DNA of 64,000 nt from Rhodobacterales bacterium HKCCE3408. Lineage in GTDB: Bacteria > Pseudomonadota > Alphaproteobacteria > Rhodobacterales > Rhodobacteraceae. Each line of letters starts with the position of its first letter. Position 1 is the stretch's first letter. Shown in pieces: positions 45,598 to 54,353 of this stretch. The notes under the pieces were generated by a model, which was not told the DNA's origin, made no database searches, and saw only the letters and a program-made list of their open reading frames with translations. Position numbers and translations under genes: made by a program. The stretch lies in the NCBI GenBank assembly GCA_015689705.1, contig WVSN01000006.1, forward strand, positions 1 to 64,000, in the 5' to 3' direction.

Positions 45598-45910
45598 CGT
45601 CTCCTCCTTCGTGGTCCCGGTCATTCCGGTCGTCGTCGGCTTCGAATTCGTATTCGAAGTCGATCACCTGCAGCGTTTCGGGGTGAACCGTCACTTCGAT
45701 CTGCCGCCCGTCCGCGTCCTGGCCGGCGATCTCGTAGCAGCCATCGTCGATCTTGATGCGGCGCACCGTCCACCCGTTCTCCTCGGCCAGTCGGGCGACG
45801 GCATCGCGTGGCTGCCAGTCGGCCATCGGCACGAAGCAGTCATCGTCGGCAAACGCGACTCCGGCCGGGAAAAGCGAGAGAAAACCCAGAATTGTCACCG
45901 TCTTCGTCAT
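45590..45910 (-). CDS. Small periplasmic PepSY-domain protein
   Basis: 106 residues. Signal peptide (ILGFLSLFPAGVAFA), PepSY domain (VARLAEENGWTVRRIKIDDG, then YEIAGQDADGRQIEVTVHP), acidic tail ADDDRNDRDHEGGDDD. The two Cys (24 and 58) may pair. PepSY proteins are common beside cytochrome b561 and PepSY-type sensor loci. Divergent from the two-component system, with 145 bp between. Confidence 0.88.
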   Translation of the reverse strand: MTKTVTILGFLSLFPAGVAFADDDCFVPMADWQPRDAVARLAEENGWTVRRIKIDDGCYEIAGQDADGRQIEVTVHPETLQVIDFEYEFEADDDRNDRDHEGGDDD

Positions 45911-46055
45911 GGGCCAAACTCCTCGCCGCGGCCGTCTCGTCCCGATGTCTGCCCGGCGAAGCTGACGCCAGCCTGAAGCGGCGTGCCGGGCCGGCTTAAG
46001 CTTCGCGTCAGCCGGACAGTTCAGGACTGGACCTCGGGAAAGGACGGGGACGACC

Positions 46056-46715
46056 ATGCGCATCCTGCTGATCGAGGACGACACGGTTCTGGGCGCGGCC
46101 GTGCGCGACCAGATTGCCGCCGATGGCCATTCGGTGGACTGGGTGACGCGTCTCGACGCCGCCGGCGACGCCGTCAGGTCCACGTCATGGGACCTGATCC
46201 TGCTCGACCTGATGCTTCCCGACGGCCGGGGGATCGGCTTTCTCAGGACATTGCGCAGCCGGGGAAATGTCACGCCGGTCATCATCCTGACCGCACTCGA
46301 CCAGGTGTCGGACCGGATCGAGGGGCTGAACGTCGGCGCGGACGACTATCTCGTGAAACCGTTCGACCTGGCCGAACTGTCCGCCCGGATCGGCTCGGTC
46401 GCCCGGCGCTACACCGGCAACCCCAACCCGATCGTCACTCACGGCGCGCTGGAAATCGACCTCGCGGCGCGCAGCATCCACCGCGACGGCCGGCCGGTGC
46501 AGCTGACCGCGCGCGAATGGGCGCTGTTCGAGGCTTTCATCGCGCGGCCGGGGCAATTGCTGTCAAAGGCGCAGCTCGAGGACAAGCTCTACGCCTTCGA
46601 CTCCGAAATCGGCAGTAACACGATCGAGGTGCATGTCAGCCGCCTGCGCAAGAAGCTCGGAGCCGGCGTGATCGAGACCGAGCGCGGACTCGGCTACCGT
46701 CTGGGGCGCGCGTGA
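46056..46715 (+). CDS. OmpR/PhoB-type response regulator
   Basis: 219 residues. Receiver domain with Asp8-Asp9, phosphoacceptor Asp51 (LLDLMLPDG) and Lys in YLVKPFD; C-terminal winged helix (about 125-216, with SNTIEVHVSRLRKKL). Stop overlaps the histidine kinase GTG start. Divergent from PepSY/cytochrome b genes; it probably controls them and the flavin redox operon, as QseB-like systems often do beside PepSY genes. Confidence 0.93.
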   Translation: MRILLIEDDTVLGAAVRDQIAADGHSVDWVTRLDAAGDAVRSTSWDLILLDLMLPDGRGIGFLRTLRSRGNVTPVIILTALDQVSDRIEGLNVGADDYLVKPFDLAELSARIGSVARRYTGNPNPIVTHGALEIDLAARSIHRDGRPVQLTAREWALFEAFIARPGQLLSKAQLEDKLYAFDSEIGSNTIEVHVSRLRKKLGAGVIETERGLGYRLGRA

Positions 46716-48070
46716 GGCCGCCGCGCAGCCTTCAGGCGCGCCTCGGCCTGTCGGTCGGGCTCGTCCTGACGGTGCTCTGGCTCGTCGCCGCGTCGGTCAC
46801 CGCCCTGATCCTCCGGGGCGAGATGGACGAGGTCTTCGACAGCGCCCTGCGCGAAACGGCCGAACGCATTTTGCCTCTGGCCGTGACAGACATCGTCGGG
46901 CGCGAGGACGAAGGCGTGACCCAGAGGCTCGCCCCGATCCGTGAACACGACGAGTTCTTCACCTACGTCGTGCGGGACGCGCAAGGCCGGATACTCCTGC
47001 AATCCCATGCGGCCGATCCGTCGGTGTTTCCGCCCTACGAAGGGACGGGCTTCCGTCAGACGGAGACCCACCGCCTGTACAGCGATGCCGCGCTGCAGGG
47101 CACGATCCGCATCACCGTGGCCGAACCGCTGGCCCATCGCGCAGCCGTGGCGCGGGAAATCCAGATGGGCCTCGGGCTTCCGCTCCTTATCGTTCTTCCC
47201 GTCGCACTTCTGGCGATCATCCTCGCCGTCCGGTTCAGCCTCGAGCCCCTGCACCGGTACCGGGCCAGGCTGGAGTCCCGCGGGGCCCGCGACCTTTCGG
47301 CCGTCCCGGCGGGCGACCTGCCCTCCGAGATCGAGCCGCTCGGCACGACGCTGAACAGCCTGCTCGCCCGTCTGCGCGAGGCCTTCGAAGCCGAGCGCAG
47401 CTTTGCGGCGAACGCGGCGCACGAGCTTCGGACGCCGCTGGCCGGAGCCATCGCACAGGCGCAGCGGCTCAGATCAGAGACGGTCGATGCGGCCGCCGGC
47501 GCCCGTGCCGCAGAGATCGAATCCACGCTCAAACGTCTGACGCGGCTGTCGGAACGGCTCATGCAACTCGCACGGGCGGAAGGCGGACGTCTGCGCATGG
47601 ACCGGAGTTCGGACCTGCGGGTGACTGCGCGTGTCGTACTGGACGACATCGCGCGCACAGGTACGCCGGGACGTATCGCGCTGTCGCTCCCGGAGGGTCC
47701 GGTCATGTCGGATATCGACCCGGATGCGTTCGGGATCGTCTGTCGGAACCTCGTGGAGAACGCCCTACGGCACGGGTCGGAGACGGCTCCGGTCGACGTG
47801 GCGCTGACTGCGGACGGCCAGCTTGTTGTCGCCAATGACGGGCCGGTTCTCGATCCGGATACCCTGGGCCGCCTGACTGCCCGGTTCGAGCGCGCAAGCG
47901 CCGGCTCCGATGGCAGCGGACTGGGACTGGCCATCGTCGCCGCGATCGCCGATCGCATCGGTAGCAGGCTCGAGCTGTCATCACCGCGGCCGGGCGCATC
48001 GTCAGGCTTCGTTGCCTCCATCCGGTTGCCGGTGGACAGTCCCACCCATCCCGGACCACCGAAACAATAG
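46712..48070 (+). CDS. Sensor histidine kinase
   Basis: 452 residues from GTG 46712. Two membrane helices (about 11-33 and 157-179) enclose a periplasmic sensor of about 120 residues. HAMP-like region (about 180-230), dimerisation/phosphoacceptor helix with His237 in AAHELRTPL, and a C-terminal ATPase (NLVENALRHG, GLGLAIVAAIA). QseC-like architecture. The periplasmic part may sense metal or redox state given its neighbours; unproven. Confidence 0.92.
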   Translation: MRPPRSLQARLGLSVGLVLTVLWLVAASVTALILRGEMDEVFDSALRETAERILPLAVTDIVGREDEGVTQRLAPIREHDEFFTYVVRDAQGRILLQSHAADPSVFPPYEGTGFRQTETHRLYSDAALQGTIRITVAEPLAHRAAVAREIQMGLGLPLLIVLPVALLAIILAVRFSLEPLHRYRARLESRGARDLSAVPAGDLPSEIEPLGTTLNSLLARLREAFEAERSFAANAAHELRTPLAGAIAQAQRLRSETVDAAAGARAAEIESTLKRLTRLSERLMQLARAEGGRLRMDRSSDLRVTARVVLDDIARTGTPGRIALSLPEGPVMSDIDPDAFGIVCRNLVENALRHGSETAPVDVALTADGQLVVANDGPVLDPDTLGRLTARFERASAGSDGSGLGLAIVAAIADRIGSRLELSSPRPGASSGFVASIRLPVDSPTHPGPPKQ

Positions 48071-48085
48071 CAGATCAGGCGGGCG

Positions 48086-48222
48086 TCAGCGCAGGTCCTG
48101 CCGCTCGAGCAGAACCGATCCGACGCCGGCGCGCAGGATCAGCCGGTCTTCGCCGAAGCGCAGGTGGACGAGCGACTCGACCCCTAGCGCCTCGTGCGAG
48201 ACCTGCCTGGCACACGCGTCGG
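48086..48222 (-). pseudogene. C-terminal remnant of an ABC transporter ATPase (TOBE-like)
   Basis: A minus-strand frame without a start reads EALGVESLVHLRFGEDRLIL and ends LLERQDLR before TGA at 48086-48088. The E-x-L-G-x-E-S-L-V-H-L-R pattern resembles the TOBE domain end of MalK/UgpC-type ATPases. No nucleotide-binding domain is present; upstream DNA is the DJ-1/PfpI gene. Probably a relic of a lost sugar transporter gene. Confidence 0.35.
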
Positions 48223-48227
48223 CCTGA

Positions 48228-48965
48228 CTAGCGTCCGAGCGCCTCGACCACGAGTTCCGCCGCAGCGGCGCCGGAGAATTGCTGCTGGCCCGTGATCAGG
48301 TTCCCGTCGCGGATCGCAAATGCCTTGAACCGGCTGTCGACGACGAAGTTCGTGTCGGCGATCTTCTGCGCTTCGTCTTCGATCCAGAAGGGCTGGATTT
48401 TCTGCCCGGCGAACGAGTCGGCATAGGCCTCCTCGGAATTCGCAAAGCCTGTCCAGGTCTTGCCCGACACCAGCAGTTCGCCGGTCGACAGCCGGGTCTT
48501 CAGAAGAATGCATGTGCCGTGGCAGACCACCGCGACGACCTTTCCGGCCTCGTAGGCCCGGGCGACGAAGGCGTGAAGATCACTGTCGTCGATCATGGTG
48601 ACCATCGGCGATTGCCCGCCGCAGACGAAGATCGCGTCGTAGCTGTCGAGATCCACGTCGGCGATCGATGGCGTGCCCTTCAGCTTCTCCGCATGGCCGG
48701 GGCTTTTCTTGAATCCGAGCGAAATGAGATCGTAGGCCGAATAGCCCGACGCGTCTTCCGGATCGGAATAGCCATCGCCTTCGAGGTCTCCGCCTTTCGG
48801 ACTGGCGATTTCGACGTCGTAGCCGGCCTCGGTGAAGGTCCAGTAAGGATGGGTCAGTTCGCCCCACCAGAAGCCGATAGGCCAGCCGGTCGTCGGCGAG
48901 ACGGCGGGGTTCGCCGCGATGATTAGGACGCGCTTTTGCGTCAGGATGTCGATGGCTGCGGACAT
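48228..48965 (-). CDS. DJ-1/PfpI-family (Hsp31/class I glutamine amidotransferase-like) protein
   Basis: 245 residues. Nucleophile elbow VVCHGTC with Cys148-His149, acidic residue Glu36 in WWGELTHPYW, and a flavodoxin-like core (VLIIAANP, AIFVCGGQSP). Relatives act as glyoxalases/deglycases, chaperones or proteases. Cytoplasmic. It follows the ABM gene by 12 bp on the same strand and may be cotranscribed in a stress-related cluster. Confidence 0.88.
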   Translation of the reverse strand: MSAAIDILTQKRVLIIAANPAVSPTTGWPIGFWWGELTHPYWTFTEAGYDVEIASPKGGDLEGDGYSDPEDASGYSAYDLISLGFKKSPGHAEKLKGTPSIADVDLDSYDAIFVCGGQSPMVTMIDDSDLHAFVARAYEAGKVVAVVCHGTCILLKTRLSTGELLVSGKTWTGFANSEEAYADSFAGQKIQPFWIEDEAQKIADTNFVVDSRFKAFAIRDGNLITGQQQFSGAAAAELVVEALGR

Positions 48966-48977
48966 GGTCGGTTCCTT

Positions 48978-49535
48978 TCAGTCTCGCTTGGAGCGGGGGA
49001 AGATGAAGCGCGCGATGCGCGGGGTCAGGCGCGGCATGATGAGGTAAGTCATCAGCCCCACCTGAAGGCAGACGAAGAGCAGGAGCCGGAGCGACGGCGA
49101 CCAGCCGGACGTGGCCCGGCCCAGACCGGCATTGATCGCCAGGACAAGCACGTAGACCACCGCAACCAGAACAAGCGCCATCCGGTGCGGCGAGGGTTGC
49201 GGGACGCGTGTTCCCGCCGGCGGATCGAACCAGAATTCGAGCCCGGTCATCCGTTCCCACACCGCATCGCCCGCGAAGAGCGGTGCGCCTTCCTCCAGCA
49301 TCCGGGCACGGAAGTCGGACGTCTCGAACGCGTCGAGCGTGTCGAGCCCGTCGAAGCGGAACACGCTGCTGTAGGGCTCTCCCTGACCAGCCGGGCGGTG
49401 GAACTCGGCGCCGAGATAACCCGGGAATTGTCGTGCGACGCCTTCGGTCAGCCGCGACAGCCAGGCTTCGTATTCGGTCTCCCGCCCGGGCCGAACGTGC
49501 CGTCGGACGACTACGGTGACGGGCTCGCCGGCCAT
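48978..49535 (-). CDS. Antibiotic biosynthesis monooxygenase-domain protein with membrane tail
   Basis: 185 residues. An ABM ferredoxin-like domain (about 5-95: VTVVVRRHVRPGRETEYEAW, YLGAEFHRP) is followed by two hydrophobic segments (about 122-142 and 150-172). This fusion is known as an ABM protein with C-terminal transmembrane pair. Function unknown; could quench or modify quinones at the membrane. Short gaps link it to the hydrolase upstream and the DJ-1 gene downstream. Confidence 0.85.
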   Translation of the reverse strand: MAGEPVTVVVRRHVRPGRETEYEAWLSRLTEGVARQFPGYLGAEFHRPAGQGEPYSSVFRFDGLDTLDAFETSDFRARMLEEGAPLFAGDAVWERMTGLEFWFDPPAGTRVPQPSPHRMALVLVAVVYVLVLAINAGLGRATSGWSPSLRLLLFVCLQVGLMTYLIMPRLTPRIARFIFPRSKRD

Positions 49536-49540
49536 GGCGG

Positions 49541-50371
49541 CTACTCGATCTCGGTCGTGGCTGCGCGCAGCAGCGCCGCGACCAGCGCGTCGGGAGCCGT
49601 AAGCTGCGGGACATGGCCGCTGTCGACCGGGATGGCCTCGGCCACCGTGCCACGACCGAGCATCGTCAACTGGAAGTCGGTCGAGATCGCCTGATCGCGC
49701 AGCGTCACGACATAGGCCGCGCGGACGGACCCGAAGCCGGCGGCGGTCAGCGGCACGGGCGTGGCCAGCGGCCCGAGCGGCTCATCCACCATACCGGCGA
49801 GCACCGCGTCGGCGGTTGCCCCGTCGGTATCCGACGCGAAGATGGCGGCCCGGTCGCGCGGATTGACCGACGCCATCGTGTAATCCGCCGAGACGACGAA
49901 GCTGTCGGCCTGCCAGGCGCCGTGGTGGTCCGCGGTGGCGAGTTCCTGAAGACTGTCGCCCTGCACGGTGCCGATGCGCGGCAGATAGGCGGCCACGAAG
50001 ACCAGCGTCGAGATCGGCGCGGGTTCGGCTTCGGCCGCGGCCGAAATCACGAGGCCGCCGAAGCTGTGCCCGACCAGAACGACCTGTCCGTCCGGATCGG
50101 CGGCGGCGGCATCCGTGACGGCAGCGACGACCGTGGCCGCGTGATCGGCCATGGTGACCTCGCCGGGCGCAACGCCGTCGCCCGGGCGCCCGGGGAGATC
50201 GACGAGGACAGCGTCATGTCCCGCCGCTTCCAGGCGGTCAGCAATGCCACGCCAGTCGGCAGAGGTCTGGAACGCGCCGTGGACGATGACGAAGGTCTCG
50301 GCCATGGCTGGAAGTCCGGACATTGCAGCAACAAGACATGCGGCGGGCAGCACGACGGGAGAACGGCTCAT
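49541..50371 (-). CDS. Exported alpha/beta hydrolase
   Basis: 276 residues from ATG 50371 with a signal peptide (residues 1-24, ending PAMA). The alpha/beta hydrolase fold shows FVIVHGAF (oxyanion region), nucleophile GHSFGG (Ser103) and a C-terminal SGHVPQ His. It belongs to the group with salicylate esterases/hydroxynitrile lyases. Periplasmic esterase inferred; substrate unknown. A much longer upstream frame is not supported. Confidence 0.85.
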   Translation of the reverse strand: MSRSPVVLPAACLVAAMSGLPAMAETFVIVHGAFQTSADWRGIADRLEAAGHDAVLVDLPGRPGDGVAPGEVTMADHAATVVAAVTDAAAADPDGQVVLVGHSFGGLVISAAAEAEPAPISTLVFVAAYLPRIGTVQGDSLQELATADHHGAWQADSFVVSADYTMASVNPRDRAAIFASDTDGATADAVLAGMVDEPLGPLATPVPLTAAGFGSVRAAYVVTLRDQAISTDFQLTMLGRGTVAEAIPVDSGHVPQLTAPDALVAALLRAATTEIE

Positions 50372-50400
50372 GGCGAAACTCTCTTGTGTCGGAGATGAGA

Positions 50401-50778
50401 TCAGGAGGAGACGGGGGGCAGGTCGTACCAGTCCGGTTTCGACTCTTCCCAGAGGTTGCGAACGATGCGTCGGCCGGTCGGCCCATCGACGAGGCCTGCG
50501 GAAACGAGCCACCGTCCCGCGCCGGTGATTTCTTTCAGGACCCGCGCGCCGCAAGTTGCGCAGAAGGCCCGGCGCGCCGCCTCGGACGATTGGTACCAGA
50601 CCAGGTTGTCCTGCCCGGCCACTGTCACCGCATCGCGCGGCGCAGCCAGGAACGCGTTGAAATTGCCGTGCATCTTCTGGCAGTCGGAACAATGGCAGGC
50701 GATGACCCCGGCAGCTTCGGCCGGCAGGGTCAGCTGCACTGCACCGCAGTGGCAGGTCGCGGTCAGCTCGTCGGACAT
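50401..50778 (-). CDS. GFA-family (glutathione-dependent formaldehyde-activating-like) zinc protein
   Basis: 125 residues from ATG 50778 (GAGGAA upstream). Zinc-ligand pattern CHCG (9-12), CHCSDC (28-33) and CATCG (about 73-77), as in GFA/Mss4-like proteins. Proposed to handle formaldehyde-glutathione adducts in relatives, but many members have no known activity. First gene of a minus-strand cluster, divergent from a LysR gene. Confidence 0.88.
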   Translation of the reverse strand: MSDELTATCHCGAVQLTLPAEAAGVIACHCSDCQKMHGNFNAFLAAPRDAVTVAGQDNLVWYQSSEAARRAFCATCGARVLKEITGAGRWLVSAGLVDGPTGRRIVRNLWEESKPDWYDLPPVSS

Positions 50779-50903
50779 CGAAATTCCTCGCACATCGTTA
50801 TCGCCCGGGAGGGGCCGGATCCGTTGCTGGAACACCGGACCTCTTGCCCTTCTGCTGTGCCGGAGATATTCGCTGTCGAAATAATTACTAGTGAATTGAC
50901 ATC

Positions 50904-51839
50904 ATGTCTGACTTAAGTATTTCAGAACTCCGCCGGCTCGACCTGACCTTACTTCTGATATTCCTCGGGCTGGTCCGCACCCGGAAGGCTTCTGCCGTCG
51001 CCACAGAGCTTGGGCTGACACAGTCGGCGATCAGCCAGGCGCTCAGACGGCTGCGCGACATCTTCGGCGAGGAGCTCTTCCTGCGCCGCCCTCACGGACT
51101 GGAGCCGACGGCAACCGCCCTGGCGCTCGAGGCGCCGGTCTCCGCGGCGGTGGAGTCCCTGCGCGGCGCACTTGGCGTGGTGCGGAAATTCGACCCGGCC
51201 TCGGCGGAAGGCGTGCTGCGGATCGCCGCGCTCGACGCGCAGCAGGCCGTCCTGATCCCGGCTCTGGCGGCCCGTCTTGCGACCCGGGCGCCGGGCCTGC
51301 GCCTTTCGGTTGCGCCCCTGGCCCGATCGGCCGCCATCGCTGCGCTTGAGGAGGCACGGGTCGATCTCGCCATCGGGCTGCGACCGACTGCGTCCGACAC
51401 GATCCGGTCCGAACCGCTCTACCGGGATGGCTACCGCGTGGCGGGCCTTCCGGCATCCCTGCCCCAGGCACCGAAGATCTCTCTGAAGGCCTATACCGAG
51501 GCCGACCACATCCTCGTCTCCATCGGCGGAGACGGTCGCGGCATCGTCGACCCGGTCCTCGAAGCGCGCGGCCAGTCGCGTCGCATCACGCTCGTCCTGT
51601 CCGCTTTCCTGCCCGCGCTGGCCGCGGCGGCCAGCACCGGGGCGATCGTGACACTTCCCGCGCAGGTCGCGGAAACCTTCGCCGCGGGCTTCGGGCTGGT
51701 CACGGCATTACCGCCGGTCCCGATCCGTGAAATAGCCGTCTCCGCGATCTGGCATCGGCGCAATGATGGCGACCCGAGGACGTCCTGGGCGCTCGAGCAG
51801 TTGCGCGCCGTCGCGAGTGAGTTACCCGCCAGTCCTTGA
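50904..51839 (+). CDS. LysR-family transcriptional regulator
   Basis: 311 residues. N-terminal HTH (about 8-67: TRKASAVATELGLTQSAISQ) and substrate-binding domain (about 95-300). Belongs to the NodD/NahR-like subgroup by the opening LRRLDLTLLLIFLGL. Divergent from the GFA, hydrolase, ABM and DJ-1 genes across 125 bp; likely regulator of that cluster. Confidence 0.87.
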   Translation: MSDLSISELRRLDLTLLLIFLGLVRTRKASAVATELGLTQSAISQALRRLRDIFGEELFLRRPHGLEPTATALALEAPVSAAVESLRGALGVVRKFDPASAEGVLRIAALDAQQAVLIPALAARLATRAPGLRLSVAPLARSAAIAALEEARVDLAIGLRPTASDTIRSEPLYRDGYRVAGLPASLPQAPKISLKAYTEADHILVSIGGDGRGIVDPVLEARGQSRRITLVLSAFLPALAAAASTGAIVTLPAQVAETFAAGFGLVTALPPVPIREIAVSAIWHRRNDGDPRTSWALEQLRAVASELPASP

Positions 51840-52154
51840 ACGCGCCGAAACGGGCTGAGACTGGGCTGCGCGAATCAATCCGGCTCCGGAAGGTCGCGAA
51901 AGACGCCGAACGCGGTCGACAGCCCCGAAATCTGACCCGAGAGGCGGCACTTGGCCCATCCGGCCGAAGAGGCCGCGCGCTCCACCATCGGGTGGAATTG
52001 ATCACGATCTGTGCGCAATCAGCAATCGTGACCCCGCATTACCCCCGGATGAATAGCCAATATCACGGTGCTGCCTCATTCGTGCCCTCTTTCAGTCACG
52101 ACCCTCACCGACCCCGAAGCCTCAAATGTCAAAACAGACAGCAGGGTGAGCACC
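51840..52154. other. Intergenic region before the pilus-type genes
   Basis: 315 bp with no supported gene. A 37-codon minus-strand frame (stop near 51878) is present but not convincing. The right end has AGGGTGAG before ATG 52155. The segment 52005-52080 is AT-richer and probably holds the promoter. Confidence 0.4.
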
Positions 52155-52577
52155 ATGCAGATCCCCTCCTGTAACAAGGTCCAGAGTTTCAAAAAATCGC
52201 AGCGAGGCAACGCAACGATCCCGTTCGTGCTTTGGCTCCCGCTCGTCATGGCGATGATCGTCTTCGTGTCCGATTTCTCCATGGTCATGTTCAATCGCTC
52301 GAACGCCATGCGGGTGATCGAGGACACCAATCGCGAGCGCGCCGTCGGCGTCATCGCGTCACCGGACGACGTGCGCACGCGTGTGCTCGGCCGGCTGGTC
52401 GACCGCAACGGCGACCCGATCGGCAGTGTTCAGACCTACGAGGTTCTGGGCATGGTCCGGACCCGGATAGACATCCCGATCGAGAATATCGACCTGTTCG
52501 GCGTGATGCGGATGCTCACCGGGACCCACAGTTTCACCGTCTACAACAGCATGATGATCGAGGACTTCAATGCCTAG
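52155..52577 (+). CDS. TadE-like pilus assembly protein
   Basis: 140 residues from ATG 52155. A short basic leader (FKKSQRGNATIPFVLW) precedes a single hydrophobic helix (about 20-44), the TadE/pseudopilin-like start; the rest is a periplasmic domain with RTRIDIPIENIDLFG. Overlaps the next gene by 8 nt. Minor pseudopilin/assembly factor of Flp-type pili by analogy. Confidence 0.75.
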   Translation: MQIPSCNKVQSFKKSQRGNATIPFVLWLPLVMAMIVFVSDFSMVMFNRSNAMRVIEDTNRERAVGVIASPDDVRTRVLGRLVDRNGDPIGSVQTYEVLGMVRTRIDIPIENIDLFGVMRMLTGTHSFTVYNSMMIEDFNA

Positions 52578-52983
52578 GAGCATCCATCGCGCTCTGCTGT
52601 CCCGGTTCGCGCGGAACCGGTCGGGATCAGTCACGGTCGAGGCCCTGTTCTGGTTCTCGATGATCTCCGGCATCATCGTCCTGATCGTCGGCACCAGCAG
52701 CGCGCTCTATACCTACTCCAACGTCATGCGCAGCCTGCAGGACGGTAACCGCCTCCTGTCGGTGGGCTATTTCGAGGACCCCGATCAGGTCGCAACCTAC
52801 CTCCACGACGAACTGGTCGTGATGTTCCCGGGCGTCTCGGCGCAGGCCCTGCTCGACGGCGACATCCTCGTGACCCAGGTCTCGATCCCGTGGACGGACA
52901 TGCACCTGTTCGGGTTCATGCGCGGCTGGAGCACGACCAGCGTCGAATTCAATGCCGCGCACCGGGTGGAGTGGCTGGGATGA
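52570..52983 (+). CDS. TadE-like pseudopilin
   Basis: 137 residues. Starts with a basic leader then RSGSVTVEALFWFSMISGII: the G-x-x-x-x-E pattern with Glu just after the presumed cleavage point and a hydrophobic helix (about 22-46), the TadE/TadF signature. C-terminal periplasmic domain. Parallel in size to the previous protein, sharing an xPWTDMHLFGFMR/xPIENIDLFGVMR-like segment, so the two are probably diverged duplicates. Confidence 0.82.
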   Translation: MPRSIHRALLSRFARNRSGSVTVEALFWFSMISGIIVLIVGTSSALYTYSNVMRSLQDGNRLLSVGYFEDPDQVATYLHDELVVMFPGVSAQALLDGDILVTQVSIPWTDMHLFGFMRGWSTTSVEFNAAHRVEWLG

Positions 52984-54302
52984 GAGCGATCCGACATATC
53001 CGACGCCTGATCGACCGGCAGGACGGCACGATGACCGTCTTCGGCCTGTTCATGTTCATGGTCTGCTGCGGCATCGGCGGCATCGCCCTCGATCTCGGCA
53101 ACGCGATCCGGCTTCGCACGCACCTTCAGATCGCCGCCGACAGTGCGGCGCATGCCGCACTTGTCGCACGGGTGACCGACAACGCGACCGAGGCCGAAGC
53201 GATCCTGGAAGGCATCGCCGTTGCGGCGCGGACACTTCCCGGAACCACGGTAACCGACATCATCCGGCCCGAAGACTTCCAGTTCGGCATCTGGGACGAG
53301 GCGACCCGGACGTTCACGCCGGTGGACGGCGAGGACGACGCCGTGCTTGTCGACGCGAACCGCATCGCCGCGCGCGGCAACGCGATCCGCACGTATCTGC
53401 TGCGCTTCCTGGGTCCGAACGATCTCGATCTGCGGCGGGTGTCCGTCGTGGCGACCTTCATTCCGACCTGCTTCCGCGAAGGGTTCGTGGCCGAAAGCTA
53501 CGTCGACATGACGAGCAACAGCTTCTACGAACGCGGCTTCTGCGTCCATTCGAACGGACATGTCGCTTTCAACAACAACAGCGTCTTCCAGGATGGCGCG
53601 ATCGTCTCGATGCCCGACCGCCGCGACGTGGTGCTGCCGAGCGCAGGGATGACGAGCAACGAAGGCCTCGCCGACGCACTTCGCGACGGCTACTACACGA
53701 TCGACGTCGAAGCGCGGATCAACAACATGGTCGCCGCCCTCGCAGATCCCACCTCCGAGCTCTACCCGTCCTTCCTGACCTCGAATATTCCGGTCACTGT
53801 TTCGCACAATCAGGCGCTCGATCTCGACACCTGGCAGGAGGGTCGGATCCACCAGATCACGTGCAACAGCAGCAACCAGTCGGTGCGGATCCCGAACAAC
53901 CTCGTCCTCCGGAACGGCGTGATCCTGACCAATTGCGAAGTCTCCATCGGCGAGACCTCGGCGCTGGAAGATGCCTGGATCATCACCACCAGCACCTCGG
54001 TCGACTCGGTGGGCGGCGCGGCCAATATCCGCTTCGGCCTGAACGACGATTGCGAGCCCGGCGGTGGCGTACAGGTCATGACCCTCGGCGGCGTCCGTAC
54101 GCCGAACGGTCTCGCCCTCTTCGGCTCGCGCATTGCCGCGGTCGGCCCGGTCAAGTTCACCTCGGACGTGGGCGGCCTCGACGGCGTGTCGATCATCTCC
54201 GAGACCAGCATCGACGGGACCGCCGGTGGCCATGTCGGCTTCTGTGGCGAGGACGGTCTGCCGAACCTCTACGATCCCGAATTCTTCCGGATCGTCCTCT
54301 GA
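52980..54302 (+). CDS. TadG-like membrane-anchored pilus protein
   Basis: 440 residues from ATG 52980 (ATGA overlap). An N-terminal cytoplasmic tail, a helix (about 20-42) and the TadG/TadE_N-type IALDLGNAIRLRTHLQIAADSAAHAA. A long extracytoplasmic region with several Cys follows (FCVHSNG, ITCNSS, TNCEV, DDCEPGG, GFCGEDG). No ATPase (TadA) or secretin genes accompany it here. Likely a Flp/Tad surface component. Confidence 0.82.
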   Translation: MRAIRHIRRLIDRQDGTMTVFGLFMFMVCCGIGGIALDLGNAIRLRTHLQIAADSAAHAALVARVTDNATEAEAILEGIAVAARTLPGTTVTDIIRPEDFQFGIWDEATRTFTPVDGEDDAVLVDANRIAARGNAIRTYLLRFLGPNDLDLRRVSVVATFIPTCFREGFVAESYVDMTSNSFYERGFCVHSNGHVAFNNNSVFQDGAIVSMPDRRDVVLPSAGMTSNEGLADALRDGYYTIDVEARINNMVAALADPTSELYPSFLTSNIPVTVSHNQALDLDTWQEGRIHQITCNSSNQSVRIPNNLVLRNGVILTNCEVSIGETSALEDAWIITTSTSVDSVGGAANIRFGLNDDCEPGGGVQVMTLGGVRTPNGLALFGSRIAAVGPVKFTSDVGGLDGVSIISETSIDGTAGGHVGFCGEDGLPNLYDPEFFRIVL

Positions 54303-54353
54303 TCAAAGACGTGGTAGATCGGCGGAAACGACCGGGCAGATACGGGTGAACCG

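Noticed and set aside
51878-51991. 37-codon minus-strand frame (MVERAASS...)
   Set aside because: Somewhat protein-like but without ribosome site, family match or neighbouring partner.
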